Positions 38,251-49,048 of a stretch of DNA of 64,000 bases are shown here, piece by piece. The DNA is from Zygosaccharomyces rouxii (Eukaryota > Ascomycota > Saccharomycetes > Saccharomycetales > Saccharomycetaceae). Position numbers and translations under genes: made by a program. The notes beneath the pieces are model-generated. The model saw only the letters and a program-made list of their open reading frames with translations, was not told the DNA's origin and did no database searches. The stretch lies in NCBI RefSeq assembly GCF_000026365.1, contig NC_012991.1, positions 1 through 64,000 of the forward strand, given 5' to 3'. Within the stretch, counting starts at the first letter, position 1; every line of letters starts with the position of its first letter.

Positions 38251-39620
38251 CGATGCAATAATATACTAAATGAAAGGAAATAAATATGCAGCTATGACAA
38301 AGTCTACAGAGACTCGGGAAATATGGTTCTGTAAACTTGTAAAGATCTTCTTTTTTTGAATGTAAGTAATAGTAGTCGGGATAAACTTCTCTAGACAGCT
38401 TTTTTTTTTCACCGTTAGTCAGTTCGGAGTTCTCCAGGAAAATTGGTGAAATGTAGCGATAGAGACTTGAAAAGGATCTACGGTGATTCGTTGGCAGGTT
38501 CGTTCTGCTTTATATGTTTGGAGGATAGCGGATATGGGAATAGAACCTAACAGAGTTCTCATCGCTTTGATGAATAAGCATATAACTATGCTTAGCGTTA
38601 CTGTGGGTCAAGAACCGCTTTCGTACAGGGTTACATTTTATGCAATAATGTGGAATATTTCTATCGTAATAAATAGAATATTCGCAACCCCAGTCTGCAC
38701 CCTTTCCTATATTCATACCACTCTTCAAATATAAATATTCTGTGCATTCGGTTCTTATCAATTGTTCACGATAATTCTTAGAAGTTCATGGAGCGTTTAT
38801 CATTAATGATTCCATTTCGATGGATGATAAACTGTGTCAAACATTATTTTGCCATTATCTGAGCAATGCTGTCAGTAAATACCTGATGGGATATTAGGGA
38901 TCGATCGGAGCCTCTTTATATACCTGGATCAAAACCTAGCGTTTTGTATCTTATTTTGGAAGTTCGCCGAATATAAGCGAATGCCATATATTATGGAATG
39001 TTTAGTAATATCAACAATCTTGATAAGGGAAAAACAATGATCCAATTTATTGAGATAGCATGAGTTTCAGTTTCTTGAATATTCAAACAGAAAAAGTGTT
39101 TGAGGTTACCGAGGCTCTTCTATTGCCGACGGAATATTGTCATCCGCATTCTGTCAGTGTGTCTGTCAATGGGTCTTCGAATGGGTCAAATTAAATGTTC
39201 GAAATTTGATCCTCATAACTTGTATAATATTCGTAGCACTCGAATAGTTTTGACTTATTGGACCTTTTTCTTCAACGAAAATACAATCGCATAACCAAGT
39301 GTCAGTGTGACGCATCTTAGAAAATCAATTTTCAAAAAATTAAAATACGTATAAGAAGTGTTTTATCCAGTCAGCGGCAAATTTGTCGTGTGATACAATT
39401 CACTAAGATAAAAGTGGATATCTCGAGCAAATACTTGGCGGCTAATAGTAATTCTTTGGAATATTTTTGTATTTTCTTGAAAAAAAAAAATTAGTCACTT
39501 TTATTTTTCAACGAACGCATTAGAAGTGAAAAAAATTTGAAGTCCAACCGATATTGCAAGGTTGAACTCTTGGACAACATACAATTAACAAAAAAAGGTC
39601 AATTCAAGTATTCGTTCAAG
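38251..39620. promoter_or_regulatory. divergent SUA7-DPS1 intergenic region
   Basis: This is 1.4 kb without a recognisable gene. Short open frames (60-83 codons) here have no homology I know. A hairpin lies at 38795-38832: GTTTATCAT pairs with ATGATAAAC, and inside it CCAT pairs with ATGG around a TTCG loop. A run of ten A (39480-39490) and an A-rich leader with GAAAAAAA precede the DPS1 ATG. No clear tRNA or snoRNA box was found. Confidence 0.45.
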
Positions 39621-41285
39621 ATGGCTGAAGAGACTAAACCAGTTGAAACTAAACCAGCTGAAAATGCTGAACCAGTTATCCTAGGTGAAGATGGACAACC
39701 ACTTTCAAAGAAAGCCTTGAAGAAGCTTCAAAAGGAACAAGAGAAGCAAAAGAAGAAAGATGAAAGAGCTCAACAATTGCAACAAGAAAAAGAAGAAAGA
39801 GAACGTAAGGCAGCTTCTGAAGATACTGCCAGTGAACATTACGGTAAATTGCCATTGATTCAATCTCAAAGTAGAACCGGTGAACCTCGTATCAAATTTG
39901 ACGAATTGGACGAATCGAAGGATGATGGACGTCATGTTTTATTCAGAGCCCGTGTTCACAACACTCGTCAACAAGGTGCTACTCTAGCATTTTTAACATT
40001 GAGACAACAAAGTGAATTGATTCAAGCATTAGTTAAGGCAAATCCAGATGGATCCGTCTCTAAGAACATGGTCAAATGGGCCGGTTCATTGAATCTGGAA
40101 TCTATCGTCCTTGTTCGCGGTGTCGTTCATAAAGTTGCTGAGCCAATTAAATCTGCTACTGTTTCACATTTAGAAGTCCATGTTACTGATCTTCACATCA
40201 TCTCCGAGACTCCATCCGAATTGCCAATTCTTTTGGAAGATGCTTCTCGTTCTGAAGCTGAAGCTGAAGCTGCCGGTTTACCAGTGGTTAACTTGGATAC
40301 TCGTTTGGACAATCGTGTTATCGATTTGAGAACTTTAACTAACCAAGCTATCTTCCGTATCCAAGCCGGTGTCTGTGCACTTTTCCGTGAATTTTTGTCC
40401 AACCGTAAATTCACTGAAATTCATACACCAAAGTTGTTAGGTGCAGCCAGTGAAGGTGGTGCTAGTGTCTTTGAAGTTGGTTATTTCAAAAGTAAAGCAT
40501 ACCTGGCTCAATCTCCACAATTCCACAAGCAACAATTGATCATTGCTGATTTTGAACGTGTTTTTGAAATTGGACCAGTTTTCCGTGCTGAAAACTCCAA
40601 CACTCACCGTCATATGACTGAATTTACTGGTCTTGATTTGGAAATGGCATTTGAAGAGCACTATCATGAAGTTGTTGATCTATTGAGTGACCTATTTGTT
40701 TTCATCTTTACTGAGTTGACTAAACGCTACACTAAGGAAATTGAATTGGTCCGTAAACAATATCCAGTAGAGGAATTCCGTTTACCAAAGGATGGTAAGA
40801 TGGTTCGTCTAGCTTACAAAGAGGCTGTTGCGCTATTGAGAGCTGACGGTAAAGAAATTGGTGATTTCGAAGATTTATCCACTGAAAATGAAAGACACTT
40901 GGGTAAAATCGTTAGAGAGAAATACGACACCGATTTCTACATCTTGGATAAATTCCCACTAGAGGTCCGTCCATTTTACGCCATGCCAGATCCAGAAGAT
41001 CCACGTTATTCCAATTCTTACGATTTCTTCGTTCGTGGTGAAGAAATTTTGTCAGGTGCTCAACGTATACATGACTACGATTTGTTGTTAGAAAGAATGA
41101 AGGCACACGGATTATCATCTGAAGAAGTAGGTCTAAAGGATTACTGTGATGCTTTCAAATCTGGATGTGCACCACATGCTGGTGGTGGTATTGGTTTAGA
41201 ACGTGTTGTGATGTTCTTCTTAGATCTAAAGAACATCAGAAGAGCAAGTTTGTTCCCAAGAGATCCAAAGAGAACCCGTCCATAA
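39621..41285 (+). CDS. DPS1: cytosolic aspartyl-tRNA synthetase
   Basis: The 554-residue protein attaches aspartate to tRNA-Asp in the cytosol. A Lys/Glu-rich extension (about residues 20-75) binds tRNA. It is followed by the OB-fold anticodon domain (about 95-210) and the class IIb catalytic core (about 250-554). Motif 2 is in [17 protein letters not shown] with an arginine (about residue 325). Motif 3 is [14 protein letters not shown] (about residue 525). The S. cerevisiae protein is 557 residues. The longest frame starts at TTG 39537; ATG 39621 (MAEETKPVE) fits the length. Strong codon preference marks high expression. COX19 follows 157 bases after its stop on the same strand, the same pairing as YLL018C and YLL018C-A. 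Confidence 0.97.
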   Translation: MAEETKPVETKPAENAEPVILGEDGQPLSKKALKKLQKEQEKQKKKDERAQQLQQEKEERERKAASEDTASEHYGKLPLIQSQSRTGEPRIKFDELDESKDDGRHVLFRARVHNTRQQGATLAFLTLRQQSELIQALVKANPDGSVSKNMVKWAGSLNLESIVLVRGVVHKVAEPIKSATVSHLEVHVTDLHIISETPSELPILLEDASRSEAEAEAAGLPVVNLDTRLDNRVIDLRTLTNQAIFRIQAGVCALFREFLSNRKFTEIHTPKLLGAASEGGASVFEVGYFKSKAYLAQSPQFHKQQLIIADFERVFEIGPVFRAENSNTHRHMTEFTGLDLEMAFEEHYHEVVDLLSDLFVFIFTELTKRYTKEIELVRKQYPVEEFRLPKDGKMVRLAYKEAVALLRADGKEIGDFEDLSTENERHLGKIVREKYDTDFYILDKFPLEVRPFYAMPDPEDPRYSNSYDFFVRGEEILSGAQRIHDYDLLLERMKAHGLSSEEVGLKDYCDAFKSGCAPHAGGGIGLERVVMFFLDLKNIRRASLFPRDPKRTRP

Positions 41286-41442
41286 GCTTATTAGCATTGC
41301 ATATGTATGTACCCATTTCCATTGTACTAGCTAACGTGTGTAGTGATCCTAGCAATTCAACTAGAATAATCATTTTAATTAATATGCGGATGGAGGAGAT
41401 GAAAGAAGTTTATAAAACGAAATCAGAAAGCAGTTGTAGAAG

Positions 41443-41709
41443 ATGTCCGGTAATCCAGGAGGTGCCATGAAGGCACTTTCCCCAACACCGCCTGAACGTG
41501 GATCTTTCCCATTGGATCATGAGGGTGAATGTAGTCGACAAATGCAGGAATATGTAGAATGCTTGAAATTGGTTAAAGGTGAAAATGCACCAAACTGCAG
41601 ATTGCTTGCAAAAGAATATTTAAAATGTCGAATGAATCATGACTTAATGGACAAGGACGATTGGAAGAATTTAGGTTTACCAGAAGATTCACCTGCAAAG
41701 AAGGAGTGA
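41443..41709 (+). CDS. COX19: Cox19, cytochrome oxidase assembly, twin CX9C
   Basis: The 88-residue protein has the twin CX9C motif C30-x9-C40 and C52-x9-C62 in a helical hairpin, the fold imported by Mia40 into the intermembrane space. Cox19 helps copper delivery to Sco proteins and Cox1/Cox2 in complex IV assembly. The stretch [18 protein letters not shown] matches the family. The ATG at 41443 is preceded by AGTTGTAGAAG and lies 157 bases from DPS1. Length is near the S. cerevisiae protein (98). Confidence 0.93.
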   Translation: MSGNPGGAMKALSPTPPERGSFPLDHEGECSRQMQEYVECLKLVKGENAPNCRLLAKEYLKCRMNHDLMDKDDWKNLGLPEDSPAKKE

Positions 41710-42106
41710 GTGAAATGTATGATAGGATAGTGAAGTTCAAAATAGGATGTATAAGATGTATTTAGCAGCCTACAAAATGTCATCGGGGCTTGTCAAGACT
41801 ATTCGGTAGTTACATGACGTTTTGTTCCCAGACTTTCTGAATTCGAATTTTCATGAACAAAACATCAAAGTGACCGAATCAAAGATCCGTCAAATTCATA
41901 TGATATACAACAAGTATTCAGACCTATACTACGTTCATTCTCCCCTGTTTAAACAATTCAAAGAATGTTTGAATGTTCTCTGCCATGTAGTAAATTAGGC
42001 TTAGAAATACATTCTTGTGTAGGTGGTAATCCTATCATCGTCACATCACTAAATTCTTATGATCACAAGTTATGTAATTTCGCGATAGCTCATCAATAAT
42101 TTCCTT
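41710..42106. other. spacer between COX19 and tRNA-Asp
   Basis: No open frame or recognisable element. The sequence resembles ordinary AT-rich spacer. Confidence 0.4.
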
Positions 42107-42178
42107 TCCGTGATAGTTTAATGGTTAGAATGGGCGCTTGTCGCGTGCCAGATCGGGGTTCAATTCCCCGTCGCGGAG
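42107..42178 (+). tRNA. tRNA-Asp(GUC), second copy
   Basis: The 72 bases are identical to the copy at 23350-23421: same acceptor TCCGTGA/TCGCGGA, anticodon GTC and T arm. A TTAATTTTTT tract follows as a polymerase III terminator. The identity suggests gene conversion or strong selection among tRNA-Asp copies. Confidence 0.97.
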
Positions 42179-42330
42179 ATTTAATTTTTTGATTCATCAG
42201 CAAAGTAAAACCCAGAAACCTCATAATAAAAATGCTTCGTACAACATCACACGTGGCTGCAAACTTTATTACACCGTGGTCCTTCTACGGTAAAAAATAT
42301 TTACCCAACAATCGTTGGATTGAAAAAATA

Positions 42331-42434
42331 TGAGAGCTATGGGATTCGAACCCATGCATCCGAAGATATCAGAGAATTTGGTTTTTAGGTAGTAAACCTA
42401 AATCTGACGCCTTAAACCACTCGGCCAAACTCTC
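42331..42434 (-). tRNA. tRNA-Leu(UAG) with intron
   Basis: The minus strand folds as a class II tRNA: acceptor GAGAGTT with AGCTCTC and discriminator A, D arm GGCCGAGTGGTTTAAGGC, anticodon stem TCAGA/TCTGA, loop starting TTTAGG (anticodon TAG), a long variable arm TATCTTCGG-like, and T arm CATGGG-TTCGAAT-CCCATA. The loop is interrupted by an intron of about 25 bases, in the same place as in S. cerevisiae tRNA-Leu(UAG). It faces the tRNA-Asp gene. Confidence 0.94.
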
Positions 42435-42737
42435 ATACAAATTGTATATTTTATCGGAGTGGATGTACCCACCACACTCACTTGAATTTACTGCGATTTT
42501 TAGAGCAAAACAGGCGTGGCGTAGGTCTAGAAGGTTGACTCACCCCCTTCTTTCTAAATATTACATAGTAGTAAGCAAGCAAGCAATCATATAACTGACT
42601 CCAACAACCACAATCAACTCAAACTGACTGCTAGTTTATAAGCAAGAGATAGGAATATAGGTGGTAGTTTTTTTTTTTCCAGTCCATATCAACTTCTCTA
42701 CTCACTATTCTGATTTCCTGCTTCACCCCTCTAGCCT
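42435..42737. promoter_or_regulatory. KNS1 promoter
   Basis: No coding sequence. A CAAGCAAGCAAGCAA short repeat lies near 42577, and a TTTTTTTTTTCC run near 42670 is 70 bases before the ATG. No TATA box is evident. Confidence 0.35.
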
Positions 42738-44930
42738 ATGCGGTCCTTTATGTCTTCACATATAGGGAGGAAGAGAAATCGTAATACAAGTGTTAATAAT
42801 AATAATAATACAGCCATTGGTAATATTGATAGTACAACTCAAATGGAATCATTGATGCAAGGAATGCTCGCGAAACAGGATTCAATTTTAAATGGGAATC
42901 TGTCAGATGGCCTGATGTATGATCAACAGCCATTTATTGATAATGAGAATTTACAACAACCAATTGACGAAAACGAAAATGACACTTCAAATGTTGCTGA
43001 TGATGAGGATGACGATGTGATTTTCGTAAAAGAGCAGCCTGTCTATTTAGCATCGCCTACAGTACCGGGAGGTGATCCAAATTATGACAGTAACAATCAC
43101 TACACCTCTACGACATCCAAAAAATTTAAGAAACAAAGAACTATTTCGTTACCACAGTTGCCTCATGCCAGATTATTGTATCAAAATGGGAATCACAAGG
43201 AGTTTAGAGGTCAGAATAATGACGAATTATTGCATTTAACTGGCTCTTCTTCACGCACTTTGGATGGTAACAGGGCACTATCACTGCGTGTGGTTCATTC
43301 GACCTCACCTGATGATGTAACGTTATCGGAAAGGTTTTATTCCAGTGTATCACCTGCGGAATCCGCTGCCATCTCAGGTGAATCCTCAGAGAGTTCATCT
43401 TCGAATTCTGTCAAGGGTAATGGTATTGGTGTTGAAGGTGCAACTGCAAGTGGCGCATCCTTAAAAGGAGGGAATAATCCTCACAAAAGAACATTACATA
43501 GATTGTCTGCTCCTAAGTTAGCTGCAAGGTTAGTTGGTAAGAAACCAAAGACCAGAAAACGTGAAAATTTCAAAACTGATAAAGATGGACACTACGTCTA
43601 TAGACAAGAGGATGTCTTTGGCGGTGGCAGATTTGTCGTTAAAGGTTTACTAGGGCAAGGTACGTTTGGTAAAGTTTTGAAATGTACAGACTCCGGTGAT
43701 TTTATTATGAATAGCAATCCGTTCAAATTGAACACAAATTTGGTTGCGGTTAAGGTTATTAGAGCTATCGATAGGTACAGAGAGGCTGCAAAGACTGAAT
43801 TAAGAGTTTTACAAGCGATTAGAGAGAACGATATCCCGGGTCAATACCAGTGTCTCATGTTACAGGAATGTTTTGAATACAGGAATCACGTTTGTATTGT
43901 TACTGATTTGCTGGGCAGATCAGTTTATGACTTCATGTGTAGTAATGGTGTTGCGAGATTTCCAGGATCTCAGGTACAGGCAATGGCAAAACAACTAATA
44001 CGGTCGGTATGTTTCTTACACGATTTGGGCATTATTCACACAGATTTAAAACCCGAAAATGTGGTTCTTTGTGATGAGAGTTATGTGGAGAAAGATCTTC
44101 CGCCTTCTGTGGTTAGATCTTTAAGTTCAAGAAGAAGAGATGCTAGTGGTGGTAAGCGTAAACTTTTAACAAATCCAGAGATTAAGGTTATTGATTTCGG
44201 CAGTGCTGTTTTCCATAGAGAATACCATCCGCCAGTAATATCAACACGTCACTATAGAGCCCCTGAGATTGTTTTGGGATTAGGTTGGTCTTTCCCCTGC
44301 GATATTTGGTCTATTGCATGTGTTCTTGTTGAATTAGTTACTGGCGAATCGTTATACCCAACCCATGAAAATTTAGAACATATGGCAATGATGCAACGTG
44401 TTAATGGAGAGCCTTTTCCACCAAAGATTGTTGGTAAAATGTTTTACAAGGCATCTCATAATTTGGGTAACGCTCCTGCAGATTTGAATGCCACCGTGGT
44501 AAAACATTTTGACAAAAAGACATTTGCATTACAATGGCCTGAAAAGAATAAACGAGGCGATTACTTGACAAAGGATAGATCAATAAGAAGAGTTATGGAT
44601 AATTGTGATAGGCTTGATTTCTTAATTTCGAATAAACTTAAAGCAGATTATGGGGATTGGTTAAGTATTGATTGGAATTTATCACCGGAGAAGAATTGGG
44701 CATTGATTAAATCAAGAATTTTGACTGAGAGGAGAACGACGGGAACAACAGCGGGTGATTTGAATAAAGAAACATTTTTGTTTTGGTACTGGTTTATTGA
44801 CCTTTGCAGAAAAATGTTTGAATTCGATCCAACTAAGAGAATTACTGCAAAGGAGGCTTTGGATCATAAATGGTTTAATTTGGGTATTTTGGATGAAGGG
44901 ATTACCAGTTTTGGTGAATTACAATACTGA
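42738..44930 (+). CDS. KNS1: LAMMER-family protein kinase Kns1
   Basis: The 730-residue protein has a disordered N-terminal half (about 1-290) and a CLK/LAMMER kinase domain. The glycine loop is GQGTFGKV (about residue 301), the catalytic lysine is in VAVKVI (about 338), the loop is HTDLKPEN (about 433-440), DFG is IDFGSAV (about 484), and the family signature is EHMAMMQR (about 547), close to the consensus EHLAMMER. Kns1 in S. cerevisiae acts downstream of TORC1 on tRNA and ribosome synthesis. An insertion (KVVxxLSSRRRDASGGKR, about 458-475) lies between catalytic loop and DFG. A trinucleotide AAT run encodes N near residue 20-24. It follows DPS1-COX19 on the same strand, as in S. cerevisiae YLL018C to YLL019C. 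Confidence 0.95.
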   Translation: MRSFMSSHIGRKRNRNTSVNNNNNTAIGNIDSTTQMESLMQGMLAKQDSILNGNLSDGLMYDQQPFIDNENLQQPIDENENDTSNVADDEDDDVIFVKEQPVYLASPTVPGGDPNYDSNNHYTSTTSKKFKKQRTISLPQLPHARLLYQNGNHKEFRGQNNDELLHLTGSSSRTLDGNRALSLRVVHSTSPDDVTLSERFYSSVSPAESAAISGESSESSSSNSVKGNGIGVEGATASGASLKGGNNPHKRTLHRLSAPKLAARLVGKKPKTRKRENFKTDKDGHYVYRQEDVFGGGRFVVKGLLGQGTFGKVLKCTDSGDFIMNSNPFKLNTNLVAVKVIRAIDRYREAAKTELRVLQAIRENDIPGQYQCLMLQECFEYRNHVCIVTDLLGRSVYDFMCSNGVARFPGSQVQAMAKQLIRSVCFLHDLGIIHTDLKPENVVLCDESYVEKDLPPSVVRSLSSRRRDASGGKRKLLTNPEIKVIDFGSAVFHREYHPPVISTRHYRAPEIVLGLGWSFPCDIWSIACVLVELVTGESLYPTHENLEHMAMMQRVNGEPFPPKIVGKMFYKASHNLGNAPADLNATVVKHFDKKTFALQWPEKNKRGDYLTKDRSIRRVMDNCDRLDFLISNKLKADYGDWLSIDWNLSPEKNWALIKSRILTERRTTGTTAGDLNKETFLFWYWFIDLCRKMFEFDPTKRITAKEALDHKWFNLGILDEGITSFGELQY

Positions 44931-45310
44931 TTGTGTTATTTTTTCTTTTTTTTCTCTTTTTATTATTATTCTTATTATTATTTGTATGATGAGGTTATAT
45001 ATATTGTATTGTCATAAAGCAGACAATAAGGAACGGTAAAGGTAGAGAAGTATGTAATGGAGGGCAGGTTTCCCCTTATACTTCAGCATTAATGTGTAAA
45101 TAGCTCAGTTTGGTAAGCATAGGTTTGATGATTATGATTATTTGTCTTATTGTGATATTTTATTCATTATTTAATGTTACTTGTCCTCTACAGGACGAGC
45201 TAGAGGCTATTTTTCACAGTAATTTTACTGAAAATTACAGCGCATTTTAAAGTTTCAACGATGATAGAATCAGACCTCGTTAATTTCAAATCTATCCTCA
45301 GCGGTTTTTT
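44931..45310. other. KNS1 3' flank
   Basis: T-rich stretches at 44941-44985, as expected for a yeast 3' end. No gene seen. Confidence 0.4.
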
Positions 45311-45800
45311 TTTTGAAGCTCTATGATAAAATTCAAAACGCCGTCCAAATGAATAATCCTTGTATTATAATCTTCACATTTTTGTGTGTGTGGATCTTGA
45401 CCAGTAGCCTCCCAAAATACAATAGAATTGGAACTCAGAATATTAATTTCGGTACAATGCAAGCATCATGAGTTTCATGATTTTTAATCTCGTGGCAATC
45501 CTTCAGATCCAACCCTGTGCCTAAATTGAAAGTGGCGGTACCTAAACCCTCCTGAGCCTTAATATCCACATATGAGATCCGTTGACCCTTGACTGCATTC
45601 CAAGCTTTACCAAAAGCTTGTGCTCTCATTAGCGATACTTCAAGATACTTCCTTGGGTTATTATCTGACCAAATAAATCTTGAGGAAACAACGTAACCTT
45701 GTCCATATTCTAACCAGACCGCCGATCAACCAAAATGATTCCATTTCTTGTCAATAATTTCTTAAAATGATTTCTCTCGTCCTTATCGGATATTCTACTC
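45311..45800 (-). pseudogene. decayed unrecognised gene
   Basis: On the minus strand three frames carry consecutive protein-like text. Near 45790 it reads RISDKDERNHFKKLLTRNG. A shift gives LEYGQGYVVSSRFIWSDNN and then PRKYLEVSLMRAQAFGKAWN, continuing to a stop after KNHETHDACIVPKLIF (45435). A further shift reads SIVFWEATGQDPHTQKC and ends near 45311. The strong composition and continuous order over 490 bases suggest a once functional gene. I do not recognise the family. At least three frameshifts or stops are needed to explain it. Confidence 0.55.
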
Positions 45801-46852
45801 AAAAGAAAATATACTCATGAAACAATGATCTTCTTACCTCACCCATATTATCCTCTAAAGCTCTAACTTTTTTCTGAATGATTAATCGTTGAATGCTATG
45901 CTAAATCTTGGAATTGATATCGACATAGGGTAAATCTCTACGTTATAAGACCAGATTTCTTGGGGCATGTGATTGCATAACAGGCGGGTTATGATTTAAG
46001 CAATGATTAGAAATAAAATTATTTTGTAGATCGTGGTAATACGTCTACCATGAAGGCCTAAATCTTATCGGACCCTAGCAATAAGTTGATTGGTAACTTG
46101 AACGAGGTTAACAATCAATTTCACCCATTTTTCCTACTGGAGATGAAGATTCAGAAACTTAATCAGATTTCTAGTTTCATCCTAGCATACTGGCGATATT
46201 GAAAAGAACAAAATGCAATGAATTCAATCTTTTCCTTCTAAATATTTCGAATCAACTTCCTTTTTGGAAGCGAACATCTTTAGTCTCATTTTGGCAGTAT
46301 AAAACGACAATAACTCTCACAGAAAAATCCAAAAACTCGCAGCATTTCTTTAATATTTTTTGCAATCATGTAAGCCTTCATATGCACCCACTACTATCTT
46401 ATCACTATTGTACAACATTCTATTGTTCATCTAAAGCTCATCGCGAAGTTCCAGGAACTTCGAGCCGCATGTTAAAAAAAACATTGAATTGTAAACAAGA
46501 TTTACCACGCCTTCGTGCTTCGCACTACCTTTTCTTGGCAAGTTAATACAGTATCAATAAGATTTCAGCCATCCATCTCCAGTGGCCTCGGATACATAGA
46601 TACAAACCACATCAAATGAAATCAAAGTAATTCAAAGTAAAAAACCAAATCAACTCAAAATAAAAAAAGGTTAAAATAAAAACAAATACCAAAAACAAAA
46701 GCGAAAACCTCCCGGACTCCTAGAGCCTATGCATACTAGATCCTTCCCAAGTGTAATTCCTATTTCCTTAACCTATCCGTTCCCAGTTTCCTAACATTAT
46801 GATAACAAAAAACAACCTAACATAAAGAGAAAACAAAACAAAATGAAAATGC
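45801..46852. other. intergenic with a short perfect hairpin
   Basis: At 46444-46462 there is a perfect 9-base inverted repeat, CGAAGTTCC and GGAACTTCG around a single A. A plus-strand 115-codon frame over it starts with TTG and lacks homology. The rest is AT-rich spacer before ATG39, with repeats of TCAAAGTAA and CAAAATAAAAA near 46620-46690. Confidence 0.45.
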
Positions 46853-47857
46853 CTAATGCCTACGATGAATGCCCTCCAATACCTTGTAAGTCCTTCGATG
46901 CCACATCCAGGCCTTCTTGTGCAGTTTGTGATTGTAGTTATGCAACCCTTCAAAAGTGTTATGAAGTCTGGGTCCTAGCTGTTTCCATTTAGGTAAAAAT
47001 TTTGATTGTGATGATAGCCATTGATGGAAAAGTTTTACAGATTTATCAGTACGATCTCTGCATGATTGCCAAATTGATGATGTTGATTGTAGAGCCTTAT
47101 CACTAGCGATGGAAAATCTACCTCTGATCCATGCGGCTTCATCGGCGACCAGCGCCAATAACTCACGACAAGAATCCTGTAATGATTTAATAGTATCATT
47201 CCGCAGCAACGATTTAACCTTCGATTTGGAAGTGTACCAAAGAATCATAGAATCAGCCTTAAATCTTTTCCAACCAACTACGTCTTCATCTGGCATCGGA
47301 TATGCAATTCTATTATCAAAATCCACATAAAATTTACCCGACGGTTTCCATTGAGGACCAGATTGAGTACTGGTCAAACTTTGATCCTGCGTTTGTGATG
47401 GGGTGCTCCAAAAGTTGAAATCTGAATAAAGTACTGCAGCTTCACCAGAGGAGATACCACTATTTGTCAATGCAGTAACATCTCTTGGAAAATCAGAAAA
47501 CATCCAAAGATTCCAAAACTTTTGGACAACTAATGAAAAGGATACTGATACCAACGATGTTAAGACTATAATCTGCCACGTCTTTATCTTCCAACTACTG
47601 TCTCTTTTTTCACCAACACCCTTGGGCCCCGTCAAAGTGGCTAACGAATCAGAGATCGATCCTATACCAGCTTGGTAGTCTTCATTCGCACTTCTAAATG
47701 AAAATTCTGCTAGTTCATCACTACTACTAGTATTGGATAGAATATCATCATCCACATGAGACTCCTCAGAGAGAAAATCAATAGTCAAAGATTTTGAAGA
47801 TACCTTTTGACCTTCTTGCAATTTGATCAGATTCCAGCTATTATCACCTCCGGTCAT
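46853..47857 (-). CDS. ATG39: nucleophagy receptor Atg39
   Basis: The 334-residue protein is called Atg39 from a short N-terminal Atg8-interacting motif, W8-N-L-I11 (in MTGGDNSWNLIKLQ), the same place as in the S. cerevisiae protein, and a single membrane segment near residues 94-115 (WQIIVLTSLVSVSFSLVV). The long C-terminal part lies in the perinuclear space in S. cerevisiae, where amphipathic helices bind the inner nuclear membrane; here the last 130 residues are rich in basic and aromatic amino acids and look helical. It is directly followed, divergent, by MRPL15 as in S. cerevisiae (YLR312C, YLR312W-A). The S. cerevisiae protein has 398 residues, so it is shorter. An acidic, serine-rich linker (about residues 30-60) follows the motif. 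Confidence 0.85.
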   Translation of the reverse strand: MTGGDNSWNLIKLQEGQKVSSKSLTIDFLSEESHVDDDILSNTSSSDELAEFSFRSANEDYQAGIGSISDSLATLTGPKGVGEKRDSSWKIKTWQIIVLTSLVSVSFSLVVQKFWNLWMFSDFPRDVTALTNSGISSGEAAVLYSDFNFWSTPSQTQDQSLTSTQSGPQWKPSGKFYVDFDNRIAYPMPDEDVVGWKRFKADSMILWYTSKSKVKSLLRNDTIKSLQDSCRELLALVADEAAWIRGRFSIASDKALQSTSSIWQSCRDRTDKSVKLFHQWLSSQSKFLPKWKQLGPRLHNTFEGLHNYNHKLHKKAWMWHRRTYKVLEGIHRRH

Positions 47858-49048
47858 TATACTATTTTGTTGTGCTCCTCTTCTTCTAAATGAGCTTAAA
47901 TTGATTTAGTGTTATCAGGGTTCCTTATGGTGTGGGGGCACGTTATTAAATTATAAACTTACTTCTACTTGAGATCTGTGAAAACACAATTAATAGAATT
48001 TTTGTTCTTTTAATAATATATGAAGAACTGTCAAAAAAGTAGTGGTTCTTCTCAATGTATTTCTAACGTCTTAACTCTCTTAAAAGATAACGTTATAAAA
48101 CTAAATCTAATCAGATCAAACTAAAACAGAAGGGCACTAAAAAAAGTAAAAAACACCTTACTAACGTATTCTGATTTCGACTCTCAAAAAGACTTTTACT
48201 GGTTACACTTTCTATTCACTATCATCATTAAGATCAAATCAAGTCTAACAATATGGAACAGAGAATTTATGGTAAACGGTAAGTCTTTATATACTAACAA
48301 CCCATTAGGCTCCTTATCATTTTTAGATTTTCCCTTATTTAAGAACCCTTTATACGCCCATGCACCTCATAATGAGCCGCACCCATGAACCGAAAATATC
48401 GAGTTTAGGATACGATTGCAACTGATCGGCTTCAATGAGACATGCACATGTGTCGGTATCTAATTTTTTTAATGAGGTAAATCTTAACAGAAGAAACACC
48501 GATGAGTTAGGCGCGGTTTTGGATAGTACTTTGCAAAACACTCTATTACTAGTGTTACGCAGGTCACTCTATACGAATATGCTAATATTACAGTCCTATT
48601 TGTAAATGTTTCATTTTGAAACCTCAATTAGCATTAAGCGTGCCATGTATGAACATTTGAAGCTGCTCGAATAGGTTTGAAGACTTGAGCTTGAAAAAGA
48701 AAAAGAGTTGTGGCAGAAGACAATTAAAGCAGTCACGTGTTTTGTGAAGCGCCGCTTGCTCACGTGACTTTATTAATGCCATGCATATCATAAATTAGAT
48801 ACTACAGTTCCTTTCTTATAGGTCCTCATAGACTCCTAGTTGGGTGTCACCTTCTTATATGGGGTTTATTTGCAAGTATACCTATGCCTTTGTTAGCACT
48901 TAATATGTATATCACTAGCTACGACTGTGAAAAAAAATTGAAGCATCAATAGGCATATACATCGAATAAAATAGATAGACATTGAGAACTATTCAAAGAT
49001 TTGGTAGAAGGGGACGTACGGGCTCGATATCTTCAATTTCCTTCTCTT
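47858..49048. promoter_or_regulatory. ATG39-MRPL15 divergent region with CACGTG inverted pair
   Basis: This 1.2-kb stretch has no gene I can support. A pair of CACGTG sites in the palindromic layout AGTCACGTG (48731-48739) and CACGTGACT (48761-48769) lies about 280 bases before the MRPL15 ATG. RTCACGTG is the Cbf1 core. A TATATAA-like run (48021) and T-tracts are on the ATG39 side. The minus-strand frame 48350-48541 has no known match. Confidence 0.55.

Noticed and set aside
38483..38761. Two overlapping 83-codon frames between SUA7 and DPS1
   Set aside because: Mirror frames on both strands with no known content; likely chance.
39537..39620. Longer DPS1 N-terminus beginning at TTG
   Set aside because: Yeast nuclear genes start at ATG; ATG 39621 gives the usual length. 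The same reason led me to trim CDC25 (GTG 36793), CDC3 (TTG 61806), the metal ATPase (TTG 59830), MRPL15 (TTG 49001) and the aldolase (TTG 11099).
46199..46546. 115-codon plus-strand frame
   Set aside because: Starts at TTG, no known similarity, includes the hairpin and AT-rich spacer.
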